Below, one piece after another: positions 16,574 to 25,380 of a stretch of 64,000 bases of DNA. The position numbers and the translations under genes are program-made. Source of the stretch: JALYUM01 sp036688685 (lineage in GTDB: Bacteria; Pseudomonadota; Gammaproteobacteria; Burkholderiales; Burkholderiaceae_D); NCBI RefSeq assembly GCF_036688685.1, contig NZ_JAQQPS010000023.1, forward strand, positions 24,995 through 88,994, written 5' to 3'. Every line of letters begins with the position of its first letter. Position 1 is the stretch's first letter. The notes beneath the pieces were generated by a model. That model saw only the letters and a program-made list of their open reading frames with translations, was not told the origin of the DNA and made no database searches.

Positions 16574-17161
16574 ATGCGTAAATATTTTATTACCGGCCTG
16601 CTGGTCCTGGTGCCCCTGGCGATTACCGTCTGGGTGCTGAACCTGGTCATCAGCACGATGGACCAGTCGCTGCTGATCGTGCCTGAACGCTGGCAGCCGC
16701 ATACGCTGATCGGCTTCGAGATCCCGGGCCTGGGCACGATCCTGACGATCCTGATCATTTTTGTGACCGGCCTGCTGACCAATAACCTGGTTGGCAATTA
16801 CGTTCTGCGCCTTTGGGAGAGCCTGCTCAAGCGGATCCCGGTGGTCAGCTCGCTGTATGGCAGCGTCAAGCAGGTGTCCGATACGCTGTTTTCGTCGTCC
16901 GGAAATGCCTTTCGCAAGGCCGTGCTGATTCCCTACCCGCACGCCGATTCGTACACCATCGCGTTCCTGACCGGCGTGCCGGGCGGCGACGTGAAGAACC
17001 ACCTGGTCGGCGACTACGTCAGCGTGTACGTGCCGACCACGCCGAACCCGACCTCCGGCTTTTTCCTGATGATGGAAAAAAGCCGCGTCGTCGAACTGGA
17101 CATGTCGGTCGACGCGGCGCTGAAGTACATCGTCTCGATGGGCGTTGTTGCACCAGAATAA
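16574..17161 (+). CDS. DUF502 inner-membrane protein
   Basis: 195 residues. The N-terminal helix YFITGLLVLVPLAITVWVL and a second helix near residues 55-76 (TILTILIIFVTGLLTNNLVG) are followed by the family-typical RIPVVSSLYGSVKQVSDTL and FRKAVLIPYP segments and GDYVSVYVPTTPNPTSGF. This is the DUF502 (COG2928) pattern. Function is unknown; related proteins are membrane-bound. It begins 28 bp after FmdB and ends 52 bp before aspS, fitting a shared operon. Confidence 0.9.
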   Translation: MRKYFITGLLVLVPLAITVWVLNLVISTMDQSLLIVPERWQPHTLIGFEIPGLGTILTILIIFVTGLLTNNLVGNYVLRLWESLLKRIPVVSSLYGSVKQVSDTLFSSSGNAFRKAVLIPYPHADSYTIAFLTGVPGGDVKNHLVGDYVSVYVPTTPNPTSGFFLMMEKSRVVELDMSVDAALKYIVSMGVVAPE

Positions 17162-17213
17162 AAGAACAACGGCGCCGACCACGGCGTCATATTGACAACT
17201 TAAGGATCTAACT

Positions 17214-19019
17214 ATGTCTTCCATGCGTACCAACTACTGTGGCCTCGTGACCGAAGAGCTGCTGGGCCAAACCGTCAGCCTGTGCGGCTGGGTGCATCGT
17301 CGCCGTGACCACGGCGGCGTGATTTTCATCGACCTGCGCGACCGCGAAGGCCTGGTGCAGGTGGTCTGCCACCCGGACAATGCTGCTGTCTTCCAGGCCG
17401 CGGAAAACGTGCGCAACGAGTACTGCCTGCGCATCACCGGCACCGTCACCAACCGCCTGGAAGGCACCGTCAACAGCAACCTGAAGTCGGGCAAGATCGA
17501 AGTGACGGCCACCATCGTCGAAGTGCTCAACGCATCGGTGACGGTACCGTTCCAACTGGACGATGACAACCTGTCGGAAACCACCCGCCTGACCCACCGC
17601 GTGCTCGACCTGCGCCGCCCGCAAATGCAGAACAACCTGCGCCTGCGTTACAAGGTGACGATGGAAGTGCGCAAGTACCTCGACAACCTGGGTTTCATCG
17701 ACATCGAAACGCCGATGCTGACCAAGTCGACGCCGGAAGGCGCACGCGACTACCTGGTGCCGTCGCGCGTGAATGCCGGTAAATTCTTCGCGCTGCCGCA
17801 GTCGCCGCAGCTGTTCAAGCAGCTGCTGATGGTGGCCAACTTCGACCGCTACTACCAGATCACCAAGTGCTTCCGCGACGAAGACTTGCGCGCCGACCGC
17901 CAGCCTGAATTCACCCAGATCGACTGCGAGACCTCGTTCCTGACCGAGCAGGAAATCCGCGACCTGTTCGAAGACATGATCCGTATGGTCTTCAAGAACA
18001 CGCTCGATATCGACCTGCCGAACCCGTTCCCGGTCATGGATTACGCCACCGCCATGGGCATGTACGGCTCCGACAAGCCGGACATGCGCGTCAAGCTGGA
18101 GTTCACCGACCTGACCGAGGTGATGAAAGACGTCGACTTCAAGGTGTTCGCCGGCGCCGCCAATATGGTCGGCGGCCGCGTGGTCGGCCTGCGCGTCCCG
18201 CAGGGCGGCACCATGCCACGTTCGGAAATCGATGCGTACACGCAGTTCGTTGCGATCTACGGCGCGCGCGGCCTCGCTTACATCAAGGTCAACGAGAAAG
18301 CCAATGGCCGCGATGGCCTGCAGTCGCCAATCGTGAAAAACCTGCATGACGAAGCGCTGGCCAAGATCATCGAGCAAACCGGTGCGCAAGACGGCGACCT
18401 GATTTTCTTCGGCGCCGACAAGGCCAAGGTCGTCAACGACGCGATTGGCGCGCTGCGCGTCAAAATCGGTCACTCCGAGTTCGGCAAAAAGGCTGGCCTG
18501 TTCGACGACGTGTGGAAGCCATTGTGGGTGGTCGACTTCCCGATGTTCGACTACGACGAAGAGTCGGGCCGCTGGACCGCCACGCACCACCCGTTCACGG
18601 CGCCGAAAGACGGCCATGAAGACATGCTCGAAACCGATCCGGGCGCCTGCATCGCCAAGGCCTACGACATGGTCCTGAATGGCTGGGAACTGGGCGGCGG
18701 TTCGATCCGTATCCACCGCGAAGAAGTGCAGAGCAAGGTATTCCGCGCGCTGAAAATCGACGCGGAAGAAGCCCAGCTCAAGTTTGGTTTCTTGTTGGAC
18801 GCGCTGCAATACGGCGCGCCGCCGCACGGTGGCCTGGCCTTTGGCCTGGACCGTATCGTGACCATGATGACCGGTTCGGATTCGATCCGCGACGTGATCG
18901 CGTTCCCGAAAACCCAGCGCGCGCAGTGCTTGTTGACCAATGCGCCGTCGGAAGTCGACGAGAAGCAGCTGCGTGAACTGCACATTCGTTTGCGTGGTGC
19001 TGAGCCGAAGGTGGCTTAA
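17214..19019 (+). CDS. aspS: Aspartate--tRNA ligase
   Basis: 601 residues, the normal length of bacterial AspRS. The N-terminal OB-fold anticodon-binding domain contains GWVHRRRDHGGVIFIDLRDREG. Class II motif 2 is seen as QITKCFRDEDLRADRQPEFTQ, and motif 3 as GLAFGLDRIVTMM near the C-terminus; a GAD insertion domain lies between them. It charges tRNA-Asp with aspartate in the cytoplasm; whether it also charges tRNA-Asn depends on residues I did not resolve. The ATG at 17214 has an AAGGA ribosome binding site 7 bp upstream. Confidence 0.98.
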   Translation: MSSMRTNYCGLVTEELLGQTVSLCGWVHRRRDHGGVIFIDLRDREGLVQVVCHPDNAAVFQAAENVRNEYCLRITGTVTNRLEGTVNSNLKSGKIEVTATIVEVLNASVTVPFQLDDDNLSETTRLTHRVLDLRRPQMQNNLRLRYKVTMEVRKYLDNLGFIDIETPMLTKSTPEGARDYLVPSRVNAGKFFALPQSPQLFKQLLMVANFDRYYQITKCFRDEDLRADRQPEFTQIDCETSFLTEQEIRDLFEDMIRMVFKNTLDIDLPNPFPVMDYATAMGMYGSDKPDMRVKLEFTDLTEVMKDVDFKVFAGAANMVGGRVVGLRVPQGGTMPRSEIDAYTQFVAIYGARGLAYIKVNEKANGRDGLQSPIVKNLHDEALAKIIEQTGAQDGDLIFFGADKAKVVNDAIGALRVKIGHSEFGKKAGLFDDVWKPLWVVDFPMFDYDEESGRWTATHHPFTAPKDGHEDMLETDPGACIAKAYDMVLNGWELGGGSIRIHREEVQSKVFRALKIDAEEAQLKFGFLLDALQYGAPPHGGLAFGLDRIVTMMTGSDSIRDVIAFPKTQRAQCLLTNAPSEVDEKQLRELHIRLRGAEPKVA

Positions 19020-19039
19020 ACTTATCGCCTCCCTCTGCA

Positions 19040-19134
19040 CGTCATCCCCGCGCAGGCGGGGACCCATAGCAACTTCGCGCAGCGTTATCGCTTCATCGTA
19101 AGTGGCATGGATCCCGGCCTTCGCCGGGATGACG
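19040..19134. repeat. Palindromic intergenic repeat, copy 1 (paired)
   Basis: CGTCATCCCCGCGCAGGCGG followed by GGACCCAT at 19040-19066, and an inverted partner ATCCCGGCCTTCGCCGGGAT then GACG at 19111-19134. Each half is itself a GC-rich hairpin, and the pair can form a larger cruciform. Related sequences occur at 36790-36879, 40579-40608 and 44123-44218. It lies in the short gap between aspS and nudB and resembles REP/BIME-type elements. Confidence 0.8.
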
Positions 19135-19174
19135 GTTTGTAGGTTGGTGGTGGAAGATTGTTCCTATTCCCGCC

Positions 19175-19627
19175 ATGCCATCGCACAAAATCCCCATCTC
19201 CATCCTGGTCGTGATCCACACGTCCGACCTCGACGTCCTCCTCATCGAACGCGCCGACCGCGCCAACTTCTGGCAATCCGTCACCGGCTCCATCGACGCC
19301 CCCGACGAACCCTTGCTCGAAGCGGCCATCCGCGAACTGTTCGAAGAAACCGGCATTGTTGCTGATGGAGCAAGCATTATCCTGCGCGACTGGTGTCTTT
19401 CCAACATCTACGAAATCTACCCCACCTGGCGCCACCGCTACGCCCCCGGGGTCACCCAGAACACCGAACACGTTTTCTCCGTCTGCGTTCCGCGCGACAT
19501 TCCCATCCTCCTGTCCCCGCGCGAACATGTCGCACACGCCTGGCTGCCGCTGCTGGAGGCGGCCGACCGCTGCTTCTCGTCCTCGAACGCGGAAGCGATC
19601 CTGCAGTTGCCACGCCATCTACAATAA
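19175..19627 (+). CDS. nudB: Dihydroneopterin triphosphate diphosphatase (Nudix)
   Basis: 150 residues. The Nudix box is present as GSIDAPDEPLLEAAIRELFEETGI (positions about 46-69, with the REXXEE core RELFEE), and WCLSNIYEIYPTWRHRY with TEHVFSVCVP match the NudB subgroup. NudB removes pyrophosphate from dihydroneopterin triphosphate in folate synthesis. The position directly after aspS is common in proteobacteria. Codon use is shifted to C-ending codons compared with aspS, but the gene is intact. A palindromic repeat separates it from aspS. Confidence 0.9.
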   Translation: MPSHKIPISILVVIHTSDLDVLLIERADRANFWQSVTGSIDAPDEPLLEAAIRELFEETGIVADGASIILRDWCLSNIYEIYPTWRHRYAPGVTQNTEHVFSVCVPRDIPILLSPREHVAHAWLPLLEAADRCFSSSNAEAILQLPRHLQ

Positions 19628-19802
19628 TTGTCCATAACTGTTGTTCATAAGATACTCAACAGTTTGACTTCCCTGCAATATTGACCTATCGTAAATTCAT
19701 CCCGCAGGCGTATGCCATGCGCGGACCATCCTGCTGCGTCAGACGGCTGCATTGCCGTCCCGTGTCCGACACAAAGGCGCGCCAACTCTGGGGAGAGAAC
19801 TG

Positions 19803-20015
19803 TTGAACAATGCATCAGCGCAGACCGAGCTTCAGGTCAAATCGATGAAGAACGTAAATGGCTTGTTGGAGATCGAATTACCTGGGGGCCTGATTTTGAC
19901 GGGACCCTGTCTGCTCGCGCCACTGCCGCCCTCTGCCGCATCCCGTCTGCGCGCCGATGCGGTGCCGGATCACCTCTGGATGGTGGACGGCGCCGGGCAC
20001 GACGTGGCCGCCTAA
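19803..20015 (+). CDS. Small hypothetical protein, uncertain
   Basis: A 70-codon frame starting at TTG 19803, preceded by GGAGAG at a 5-bp spacing; an in-frame ATG at 19845 would give 56 residues. The predicted product contains LLEIELPGGLILTGPCLLAP and has no family I recognise. Upstream, TTGACT at 19664-19669 and TATCGT at 19687-19692 with 17-bp spacing are a possible promoter. It ends inside the last codon of the convergent ssuB-like gene. It may be a real small gene or chance coding. Confidence 0.3.
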   Translation: MNNASAQTELQVKSMKNVNGLLEIELPGGLILTGPCLLAPLPPSAASRLRADAVPDHLWMVDGAGHDVAA

Positions 20016-20719
20016 AACGCGTGACTGGCCTGCAGGCGTGCCAGCAGCGTGCGTTTGACCGGCGCGCTGATGCTGTCGCCTCGAATGCGCGGGCGTGGCG
20101 CCGGGACGTCGAAGGTTTCTGTTCCATTTGACCCGAGCAGCACGACCCGGTCGCTCAGGTGCAGCGCTTCGTCGATATCGTGCGTGACCAGTAAAATCGT
20201 CAGCCGCCTCGCCGCTGCTACCCGCAGCAGCACATCCTGCAACTGCATGCGCGTAAAAGCGTCGACGCTTGAGAACGGTTCGTCGAGCAGCAGCACGCGC
20301 GGCCGCGTGGACAGGCCGCGTGCAATCGCCACGCGTTGTGCCTGGCCGCCCGAGAGCTGGTGTGGCAGGGTGTCGCCGAAGCCATTCAAACCGACGTCGC
20401 CCAGCAACTGCTGCTGGTCGGCACCGCCGCCGAACGCGATGTTTTGCGCCGCCGTCAGCCACGGGAACAGGCGCGGCTCCTGGAAAATCAGGCCAATCTC
20501 GTCATGTGGCCCCTGGATTGGCACGCCATCGAGCAGCACGCGGCCGCGGTAGGCGGTATCGAGTCCGGATGCGATCGTCAGCAGGGTGCTCTTGCCGCAG
20601 CCGCTCGCGCCCACCAGGCTGACGATTTCACCCGCATGCAAGGTGAGCTGGATATCGCGCAGGATCTGACGCTCGCCGTGCTGCTTGCTGGCGATCGATA
20701 CGTCGAACAGCGCCGTCAT
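20012..20719 (-). CDS. SsuB/TauB-like ABC transporter ATP-binding protein
   Basis: 235 residues. Walker A GASGCGKST near residue 38-46, Q-loop IFQEPRLFPWLT, signature LSGGQAQRVAIARGL and Walker B VLLLDEPFSSVD, with the H-loop LLVTHDIDEAL, define an importer ATPase of the nitrate/sulfonate/taurine group. The ATG at 20719 overlaps the ssuC-like stop by 4 bp. It is the last gene of the minus operon and powers the permease and SsuA-like binding protein encoded just upstream. Substrate is inferred to be an organosulfur compound because the same operon encodes a flavin monooxygenase and MetNIQ. Confidence 0.88.
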   Translation of the reverse strand: MTALFDVSIASKQHGERQILRDIQLTLHAGEIVSLVGASGCGKSTLLTIASGLDTAYRGRVLLDGVPIQGPHDEIGLIFQEPRLFPWLTAAQNIAFGGGADQQQLLGDVGLNGFGDTLPHQLSGGQAQRVAIARGLSTRPRVLLLDEPFSSVDAFTRMQLQDVLLRVAAARRLTILLVTHDIDEALHLSDRVVLLGSNGTETFDVPAPRPRIRGDSISAPVKRTLLARLQASHAF

Positions 20720-21522
20720 GGGTTCGTCGCCTGGAAGCTGTCGCGCCAGGATAAATAGCGCCGCTCCAGCGCGCGCAGGCCGCTGTCGCTGGCTTTGCCC
20801 AGCAGTGCCAGCAGCACGATGGCGGCAATCACGATATCGGCGCGGCTGGTTTCGCGCCCGTCCGACAGCAGGTAGCCCAGGCCCCGGCTGGCGGCAATCA
20901 GTTCGGCCGCCACCATGAACATCCAGGCCAGGCCCAGGCCATTGCGCAGGCCCGTCATCAGCGACGGCAGCGCGGCCGGCAGCAGCACGCGCCGCAGCAG
21001 CGCGCCGCGCCCGAGGCGGTACAGGCGCCCGACTTCGACCAGCTTGCGGTCCACGCCGCCGATCCCGGCCACGGTGCCCATGTACACCGGGAAGAAAGCG
21101 CCGATGGCGATCAGGACCAGTTTGGGCGCTTCGTCGATGCCCAGCCACAGCAGCAGCAAGGGCACCCAGGCCAGCGAGGGAATCGCGCGCAGCGCCTGCA
21201 GGGTGGGGTCGAGTATGGCATCAAGGCGGCGGCTCAGCGCAACGGCCGCGCCAAGCAGGATGCCCAGCGCGGCGCCGCTGGCAAAGCCGATGGCGACCCG
21301 CAGCGCGCTGCTGGCCACGTGCGCGGCCAGGCCATGTTCAGCCAGCGCGATGATCGTCTGCAGCACCTGGCTGGGCGCAGGCAGCAGGTTGGCCGGAACC
21401 GCGCCGCTGCGCACGCCCACTTCCGCCGCCACCAGCATGGCCGCCGGCAGCAGCAGGCCCAGTGGGAAGCGCCAGCCGTGCCGCGCCGGCGTTCTCGGCA
21501 AGCGCAGTGCGCGCGTGTTCAT
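20716..21522 (-). CDS. SsuC/TauC-like ABC transporter permease
   Basis: 268 residues with about six hydrophobic segments. The N-terminal LGLLLPAAMLVAAEVG is followed by a BPD_transp_1 domain with ALRAIPSLAWVPLLLLWLGI, the conserved region of the sulfonate/nitrate permease group, and VLLPAALPSLMTGLRNGLGLAW, which corresponds to the EAA loop contacting the ATPase. It overlaps ssuA-like upstream and ssuB-like downstream by 4 bp each. It is a paralogue of the permease at 30245-31003 in the divergent ssu operon. Confidence 0.9.
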   Translation of the reverse strand: MNTRALRLPRTPARHGWRFPLGLLLPAAMLVAAEVGVRSGAVPANLLPAPSQVLQTIIALAEHGLAAHVASSALRVAIGFASGAALGILLGAAVALSRRLDAILDPTLQALRAIPSLAWVPLLLLWLGIDEAPKLVLIAIGAFFPVYMGTVAGIGGVDRKLVEVGRLYRLGRGALLRRVLLPAALPSLMTGLRNGLGLAWMFMVAAELIAASRGLGYLLSDGRETSRADIVIAAIVLLALLGKASDSGLRALERRYLSWRDSFQATNP

Positions 21523-22490
21523 GTCTTGCGCGCGATGTAGGGCTGGGCGAAGCGGGTGTCGACCAGGCCGTTGATGACTGCGGCAATATCGGTACCCGGC
21601 TTGACCAGCGCTTCATCGCGCAGGATCGGCGCGGCCAGCTGCAGCGCTTTGACGTGTTCGCTCGATGGCTGCGGATTGGAAAAGTCGCTGCGCAACTTGA
21701 TTTGCAGGAGCGCTACCGGCAGCGATACCTTGGCTTCTTCGGACAGGATCTTGGCGCCGGCGACCGGGTTGGCGATCAGCCACAGGCGCGCCCGTTCGTA
21801 GTTCTGGATGACCTTGGCCACGGCGGCCGGCTGCTCCGCCAAAAAGGCCTGGCGCACATTCAGGAAGCCGTAGGTATTGAATGCCACATTCCGGTACAGG
21901 AGGCGGGCGCCGCCTTGCAGCTCGCTGGCCGCCATGTGCGGATCGAGGCCGGCCCAGGCATCGACCTGGCCCTGTTCCAGCGCTGCGCGGCCGTCGGCAT
22001 GCTGCAGGCTGACGTGTTCGATGTCGCTGCGCTTCAAGCCCACGCTGGCCAGTGAGCGCAGCAGGAACAGATACGGATCGGTGCCCTTGGTGGCGGCGAC
22101 TTTTTTGCCCTTCAAATCGGCCAATGTCTTGATCGGCGAGTCTTTGCGCACCACCAGCGCGGTCCATTCGGGGCGCGAAAAGATGTAGGGCGTCGTGATC
22201 GGGTTGCCGTTTGCCTTGGCCAGCAGGGCGGCCAGGCCGGCGCTGGAACCGATGTCGATGCTGCCTGCGTTGAGGTATTCGAGCGCGCGATTGCTGCCCG
22301 CGCTGAGCACCCATTTGATATCGGTGCCATCAGCCTTGAAGGCTTCTTCCAGCCAGCCGAAGTGGCGCAGCACCAGGCTGGTGGGCGAATAATAGGCGTA
22401 GTCGAGGCGCAGCTCTTTCAAGGGTGCGGCCAGCGCCAGGCGCGGCAGGGTGGCGAGGGCGGCCAGTTGGAGCAAGGTTCTACGCTGCAT
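21519..22490 (-). CDS. SsuA-like aliphatic sulfonate/organosulfur-binding protein
   Basis: 323 residues with an N-terminal export signal (MQRRTLLQLAALATLPRLALA; the double arginine hints at Tat but fits Sec as well). The mature part shows the NMT1/SsuA-like periplasmic binding fold: YYSPTSLVLRHFGWLEEAF, GSNRALEYLNAGSIDIGSSAG, and the LADLKGKKVAATKGTDPYLFL hinge segment. It should capture an organosulfur compound for the adjacent permease. The overlap with the monooxygenase gene upstream is 11 bp. It differs clearly from the SsuA at 28111, suggesting a different substrate range. Confidence 0.88.
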   Translation of the reverse strand: MQRRTLLQLAALATLPRLALAAPLKELRLDYAYYSPTSLVLRHFGWLEEAFKADGTDIKWVLSAGSNRALEYLNAGSIDIGSSAGLAALLAKANGNPITTPYIFSRPEWTALVVRKDSPIKTLADLKGKKVAATKGTDPYLFLLRSLASVGLKRSDIEHVSLQHADGRAALEQGQVDAWAGLDPHMAASELQGGARLLYRNVAFNTYGFLNVRQAFLAEQPAAVAKVIQNYERARLWLIANPVAGAKILSEEAKVSLPVALLQIKLRSDFSNPQPSSEHVKALQLAAPILRDEALVKPGTDIAAVINGLVDTRFAQPYIARKT

Positions 22491-23871
22491 GGAGGTCTTT
22501 CAGGAGGGGAGGATCGATGCGGACCTGGCGGCCCGGGTGCTGCGAAGGGAGGCGCGGTCCGGTGCCGAACAGCTGTTCGCGCAAGGTGCCGTCGATGTCG
22601 CCCGGGCGGTAGCGGCCGCGTTCCCGCAGCGCGGGCACGATCAGGTCGACCACGTCGCGCATGCTGTCATGGGCCACCGCGAAGGCCAGGTTGAAGCCGT
22701 CGATGCCGGTGGCGTCGAGCCAGCTTTCGAGCTGGTCGGCTACCTGGGACGGATCGCCGACGATGATCGGGCCGCGCCCGCCAAGGCCGATGAACAGCGC
22801 CGCTTCGCGCACCGTCCACACCTTCGACGGGTCGGCCGCGCTGAGCGACGCCAGCGCCGAGCGGCCGGCGTCCGTGTCGATGTAGTCGATGGTGGCGTCC
22901 AGCGCGAGCTTGCTGAAATCGACCCCGGTCCAGCCAGACAGCAGCGTGAGTGCCGCCTCGATATTGATGTGACGTTCATAATCGGCCAGTTTCGCGCGCG
23001 CTTCGGTTTCTGTTGGCGCGGTGACGATCAGCGCCTGCGCATACACCAGCAGCGCGTCGCCGTCGCGCCCGGCCGCAGTGGTGGCGGTCCGGGCCTGGTC
23101 GACGTACTGCTTGACGATTTTTTTGCTGGGGCCACTGAGGAAGGTGGCCTCGGCGTGGCGCGCGGCAAAGGCGACGCCGCGCGGCGATGCGCCGGCCTGG
23201 TACAGGAGTGGCGTGCGCTGTGGCGACGGTTCGCACAGGTGAATGCCCGGTACGGTGTAGTGGCGGCCGCGATGATGGATGGGGTGAACCCGTGCCGGAT
23301 CGGTGTAGACGCCGCGTTCCTTGTCGCGCACCACGGCGTCATCGTCCCAGCTTTTTTCCCACAATTTATAGACCACGTCGAGGTATTCGTCGGCCAGGTC
23401 GTAGCGCGCGTCGTGCCCCAGTTGCTGGTCCAGGCCCAGGTTGCGCGCCGCGCTGTCGAGGTAGCCGGTGACGATATTCCAGCCGATGCGCCCGCGCGTC
23501 AGGTGGTCGAGCGTCGAGATGCGGCGCGCAAAAGTATAGGGATGTTCATAGGTCAGCGCCGCGGTGACGCCGAAGCCCAGGCGGCGCGTGGCGTGCGCCA
23601 TCAGGGGCACCAGCGCCAGCGGGTCGTTCAGCGGCACCTGCACGCCGTGGCGCAGGGCCGCATCGACGCTGCCGGCGTACACGTCGTACACGCCCAGCAC
23701 GTCGGCCAGGAAAATCGCGTCGAAGCCGCCGCGTTCGAGCAGTTGGGCCAGTTCGACCCAGTGATCGGGGTCGGTGTAGCGATGGCTGGTGTCGCGCGGA
23801 TGGGTCCAGAGGCCGGGCGACTGGTGCCCGGCCGCGTTCATCTGGAAGGCATTGAAACGGATCGGCTTCAT
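22480..23871 (-). CDS. NtaA/SnaA/DszA-type FMN-dependent monooxygenase
   Basis: 463 residues of the bacterial luciferase-like superfamily, in the NtaA/SnaA/SoxA(DszA) subgroup of two-component flavin monooxygenases. Recognisable segments are GLWTHPRDTSHRYTDPDHWV, ERGGFDAIFLADVLGVYD, ISTLDHLTRGRIGWNIVTGY and YQAGASPRGVAFAARHAEATF. These enzymes use FMNH2 and O2 to cleave C-S or C-N bonds. With sulfonate-type transporter genes on one side and MetNIQ on the other, oxidative desulfurization is the likely role. Reduced flavin could come from the SsuE encoded divergently at 27529. It overlaps metQ by 4 bp. Confidence 0.88.
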   Translation of the reverse strand: MKPIRFNAFQMNAAGHQSPGLWTHPRDTSHRYTDPDHWVELAQLLERGGFDAIFLADVLGVYDVYAGSVDAALRHGVQVPLNDPLALVPLMAHATRRLGFGVTAALTYEHPYTFARRISTLDHLTRGRIGWNIVTGYLDSAARNLGLDQQLGHDARYDLADEYLDVVYKLWEKSWDDDAVVRDKERGVYTDPARVHPIHHRGRHYTVPGIHLCEPSPQRTPLLYQAGASPRGVAFAARHAEATFLSGPSKKIVKQYVDQARTATTAAGRDGDALLVYAQALIVTAPTETEARAKLADYERHINIEAALTLLSGWTGVDFSKLALDATIDYIDTDAGRSALASLSAADPSKVWTVREAALFIGLGGRGPIIVGDPSQVADQLESWLDATGIDGFNLAFAVAHDSMRDVVDLIVPALRERGRYRPGDIDGTLREQLFGTGPRLPSQHPGRQVRIDPPLLKDLHAA

Positions 23872-24704
23872 GGCAGGCTGGCCTGTTTTGCCGGGGCGGT
23901 TCCTTCCAGCACCAGCTGGTAATCGGTCTTGGCGTAGCCGGCAAAATATTTGTTGGTGACGGCCAGGAATTCGCGCGAGCGGTACGCCGCGGCGATGTCG
24001 CGCGCAAACGGTTCGTCCTTGTCGGCCGTGCGTACCGCCACGCGATTGACGTAATTGGCCGAGACCTTTTCCTTGGCCAGCGCGTCGGTCAGTTTCAGGC
24101 GCGACGCCAGCGCATAGTTGCCGTTGATGAAGGCGTAGTCGGCGTCATCGAGCGCGCGCGGCAACTGCGCCGCCTCCAGTGGCAGCAGCTTGATCTGCCG
24201 GATATTGGCGGCGATGTCCCGTTCGGATGCGCGCACCGGATCGAATTTTTCGCGCAGCTTGATCCATCCGAGCTGGTCGAGCATGACCAGGGCGCGGGCC
24301 TGGTTGGTGGGGTCGTTCGGCAGCGCCACCGTGGTGCCGGCTTTTACTTCCGCCAGTGCCTTGTGCTTGCGGCTGTAGATGGCGATCGGCGCGGTCGGCA
24401 CCGTCACCAGGTCGGTCAGGGCCAGCTTGTGGTCAGCCGAGAATTTGGTGAGGTAGACGATGTGCTGGAACACGTTCGCATCGAGCGCCCCTTCGGCCAG
24501 CGCGAAGTTCGGCTGGATGTAGTCGTTGAATTCGATCAGGCGCACCTTATAACCCTGCTTTTCGAGGATGGGCTTGATGCCCAGTTTGACCTGGTCGGCG
24601 TAGGGACCGGCACTGGTGCCGATGACGATTTCTTTCGGGTCTTTGGCGTAGGCGCTGGCACTGACGGCGATGGCAAGGGCAAGGGCGGGAATAGCAAGGC
24701 GCAT
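23868..24704 (-). CDS. metQ: MetQ/NlpA-family methionine-type substrate-binding protein
   Basis: 278 residues. The signal peptide MRLAIPALALAIAVSASAYA is followed by EIVIGTSAGPYADQVKLGIKPIL and YIQPNFALAEGALDANVFQH, typical of the NlpA/MetQ lipoprotein family. No lipobox cysteine follows the signal peptide, so it should be a free periplasmic protein. FINGNYALASRL and YRSREFLAVTNKYFAGY are also family features. An in-frame extension to 24821 is rejected because it has no signal peptide and invades metI. Ligand is methionine or a related sulfur compound, not proven. Confidence 0.88.
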   Translation of the reverse strand: MRLAIPALALAIAVSASAYAKDPKEIVIGTSAGPYADQVKLGIKPILEKQGYKVRLIEFNDYIQPNFALAEGALDANVFQHIVYLTKFSADHKLALTDLVTVPTAPIAIYSRKHKALAEVKAGTTVALPNDPTNQARALVMLDQLGWIKLREKFDPVRASERDIAANIRQIKLLPLEAAQLPRALDDADYAFINGNYALASRLKLTDALAKEKVSANYVNRVAVRTADKDEPFARDIAAAYRSREFLAVTNKYFAGYAKTDYQLVLEGTAPAKQASLP

Positions 24705-24717
24705 GATGGAGGTCCGG

Positions 24718-25380
24718 TTAGCGTTGGTCGATATGTCTGGCGATGCGGGTGCCGGTGAACTGGATCGCCTGCACCAGCGCGATGAGGACCAGCACGGTGA
24801 TGACCATGACGTCGGTCTCAAAACGGTAGTAGCCGTAGCGGATGGCCAGGTCGCCGATGCCGCCGCCGCCCACCACGCCGGCCACGGCCGAATACGACAG
24901 GAAGCTGATGGCCAGCACCGTCAGGGCCAGCACCAGGCCGGCGCGCGCTTCCACCAGCAGCACGCGCAGGACGATCTGCAGTTCGGAGGCGCCCATCGCG
25001 TGCGCCGCTTCTATGACGCCGCGCGGCACATCGCGCAGGTTCTGTTCGACCAGGCGCGCAAAATACGGGATGGCCGCCAGCGACAGCGGCACGGCCGCTG
25101 CCAGCGGCCCGATCGAGGTGCCGGCAATGAAGCGCGTGAACGGCACCAGGGCGACCAGCAAAATAATGAAGGGGAAGGAGCGCACCGTGTTGACGAACCA
25201 GCCCAGGATCAGCGCGGCGGGGCGGTTTTGCAGCGACTGGCCGTCGGCCACCAGAAACAGCAGGATGCCGAGCGGGCCGCCCAGTACCAGCGCGGACGCC
25301 AGGCCGATGCCGAGCATGGTCAGGGTCTGGCCCAGCGCGACCGTCAATTCCGGCAACAGCGTCAAGAATTTTTCAAGCAT
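24718..25380 (-). CDS. metI: MetI-type ABC transporter permease
   Basis: 220 residues with five to six hydrophobic stretches. FVNTVRSFPFIILLVALVPFTR, the VRSFPFIIL motif being MetI-typical, and AAHAMGASELQIVLRVLLVEA as the EAA coupling loop place it in the D-methionine permease group. It pairs with MetN, whose stop overlaps its start by 8 bp, and MetQ follows 13 bp downstream. An extended upstream frame through metN is an out-of-frame shadow and is not used. Confidence 0.9.
   Translation of the reverse strand: MLEKFLTLLPELTVALGQTLTMLGIGLASALVLGGPLGILLFLVADGQSLQNRPAALILGWFVNTVRSFPFIILLVALVPFTRFIAGTSIGPLAAAVPLSLAAIPYFARLVEQNLRDVPRGVIEAAHAMGASELQIVLRVLLVEARAGLVLALTVLAISFLSYSAVAGVVGGGGIGDLAIRYGYYRFETDVMVITVLVLIALVQAIQFTGTRIARHIDQR

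Noticed and set aside
17208..19067. 619-codon minus-strand frame opposite aspS
   Set aside because: Shadow of AspRS; no motif, and the plus-strand protein is full length with all class II motifs.
22450..23922. 490-codon plus-strand frame opposite the FMN monooxygenase
   Set aside because: Composition typical of a reverse-complement frame; the minus-strand product has clear luciferase-like motifs and fits the operon overlaps.
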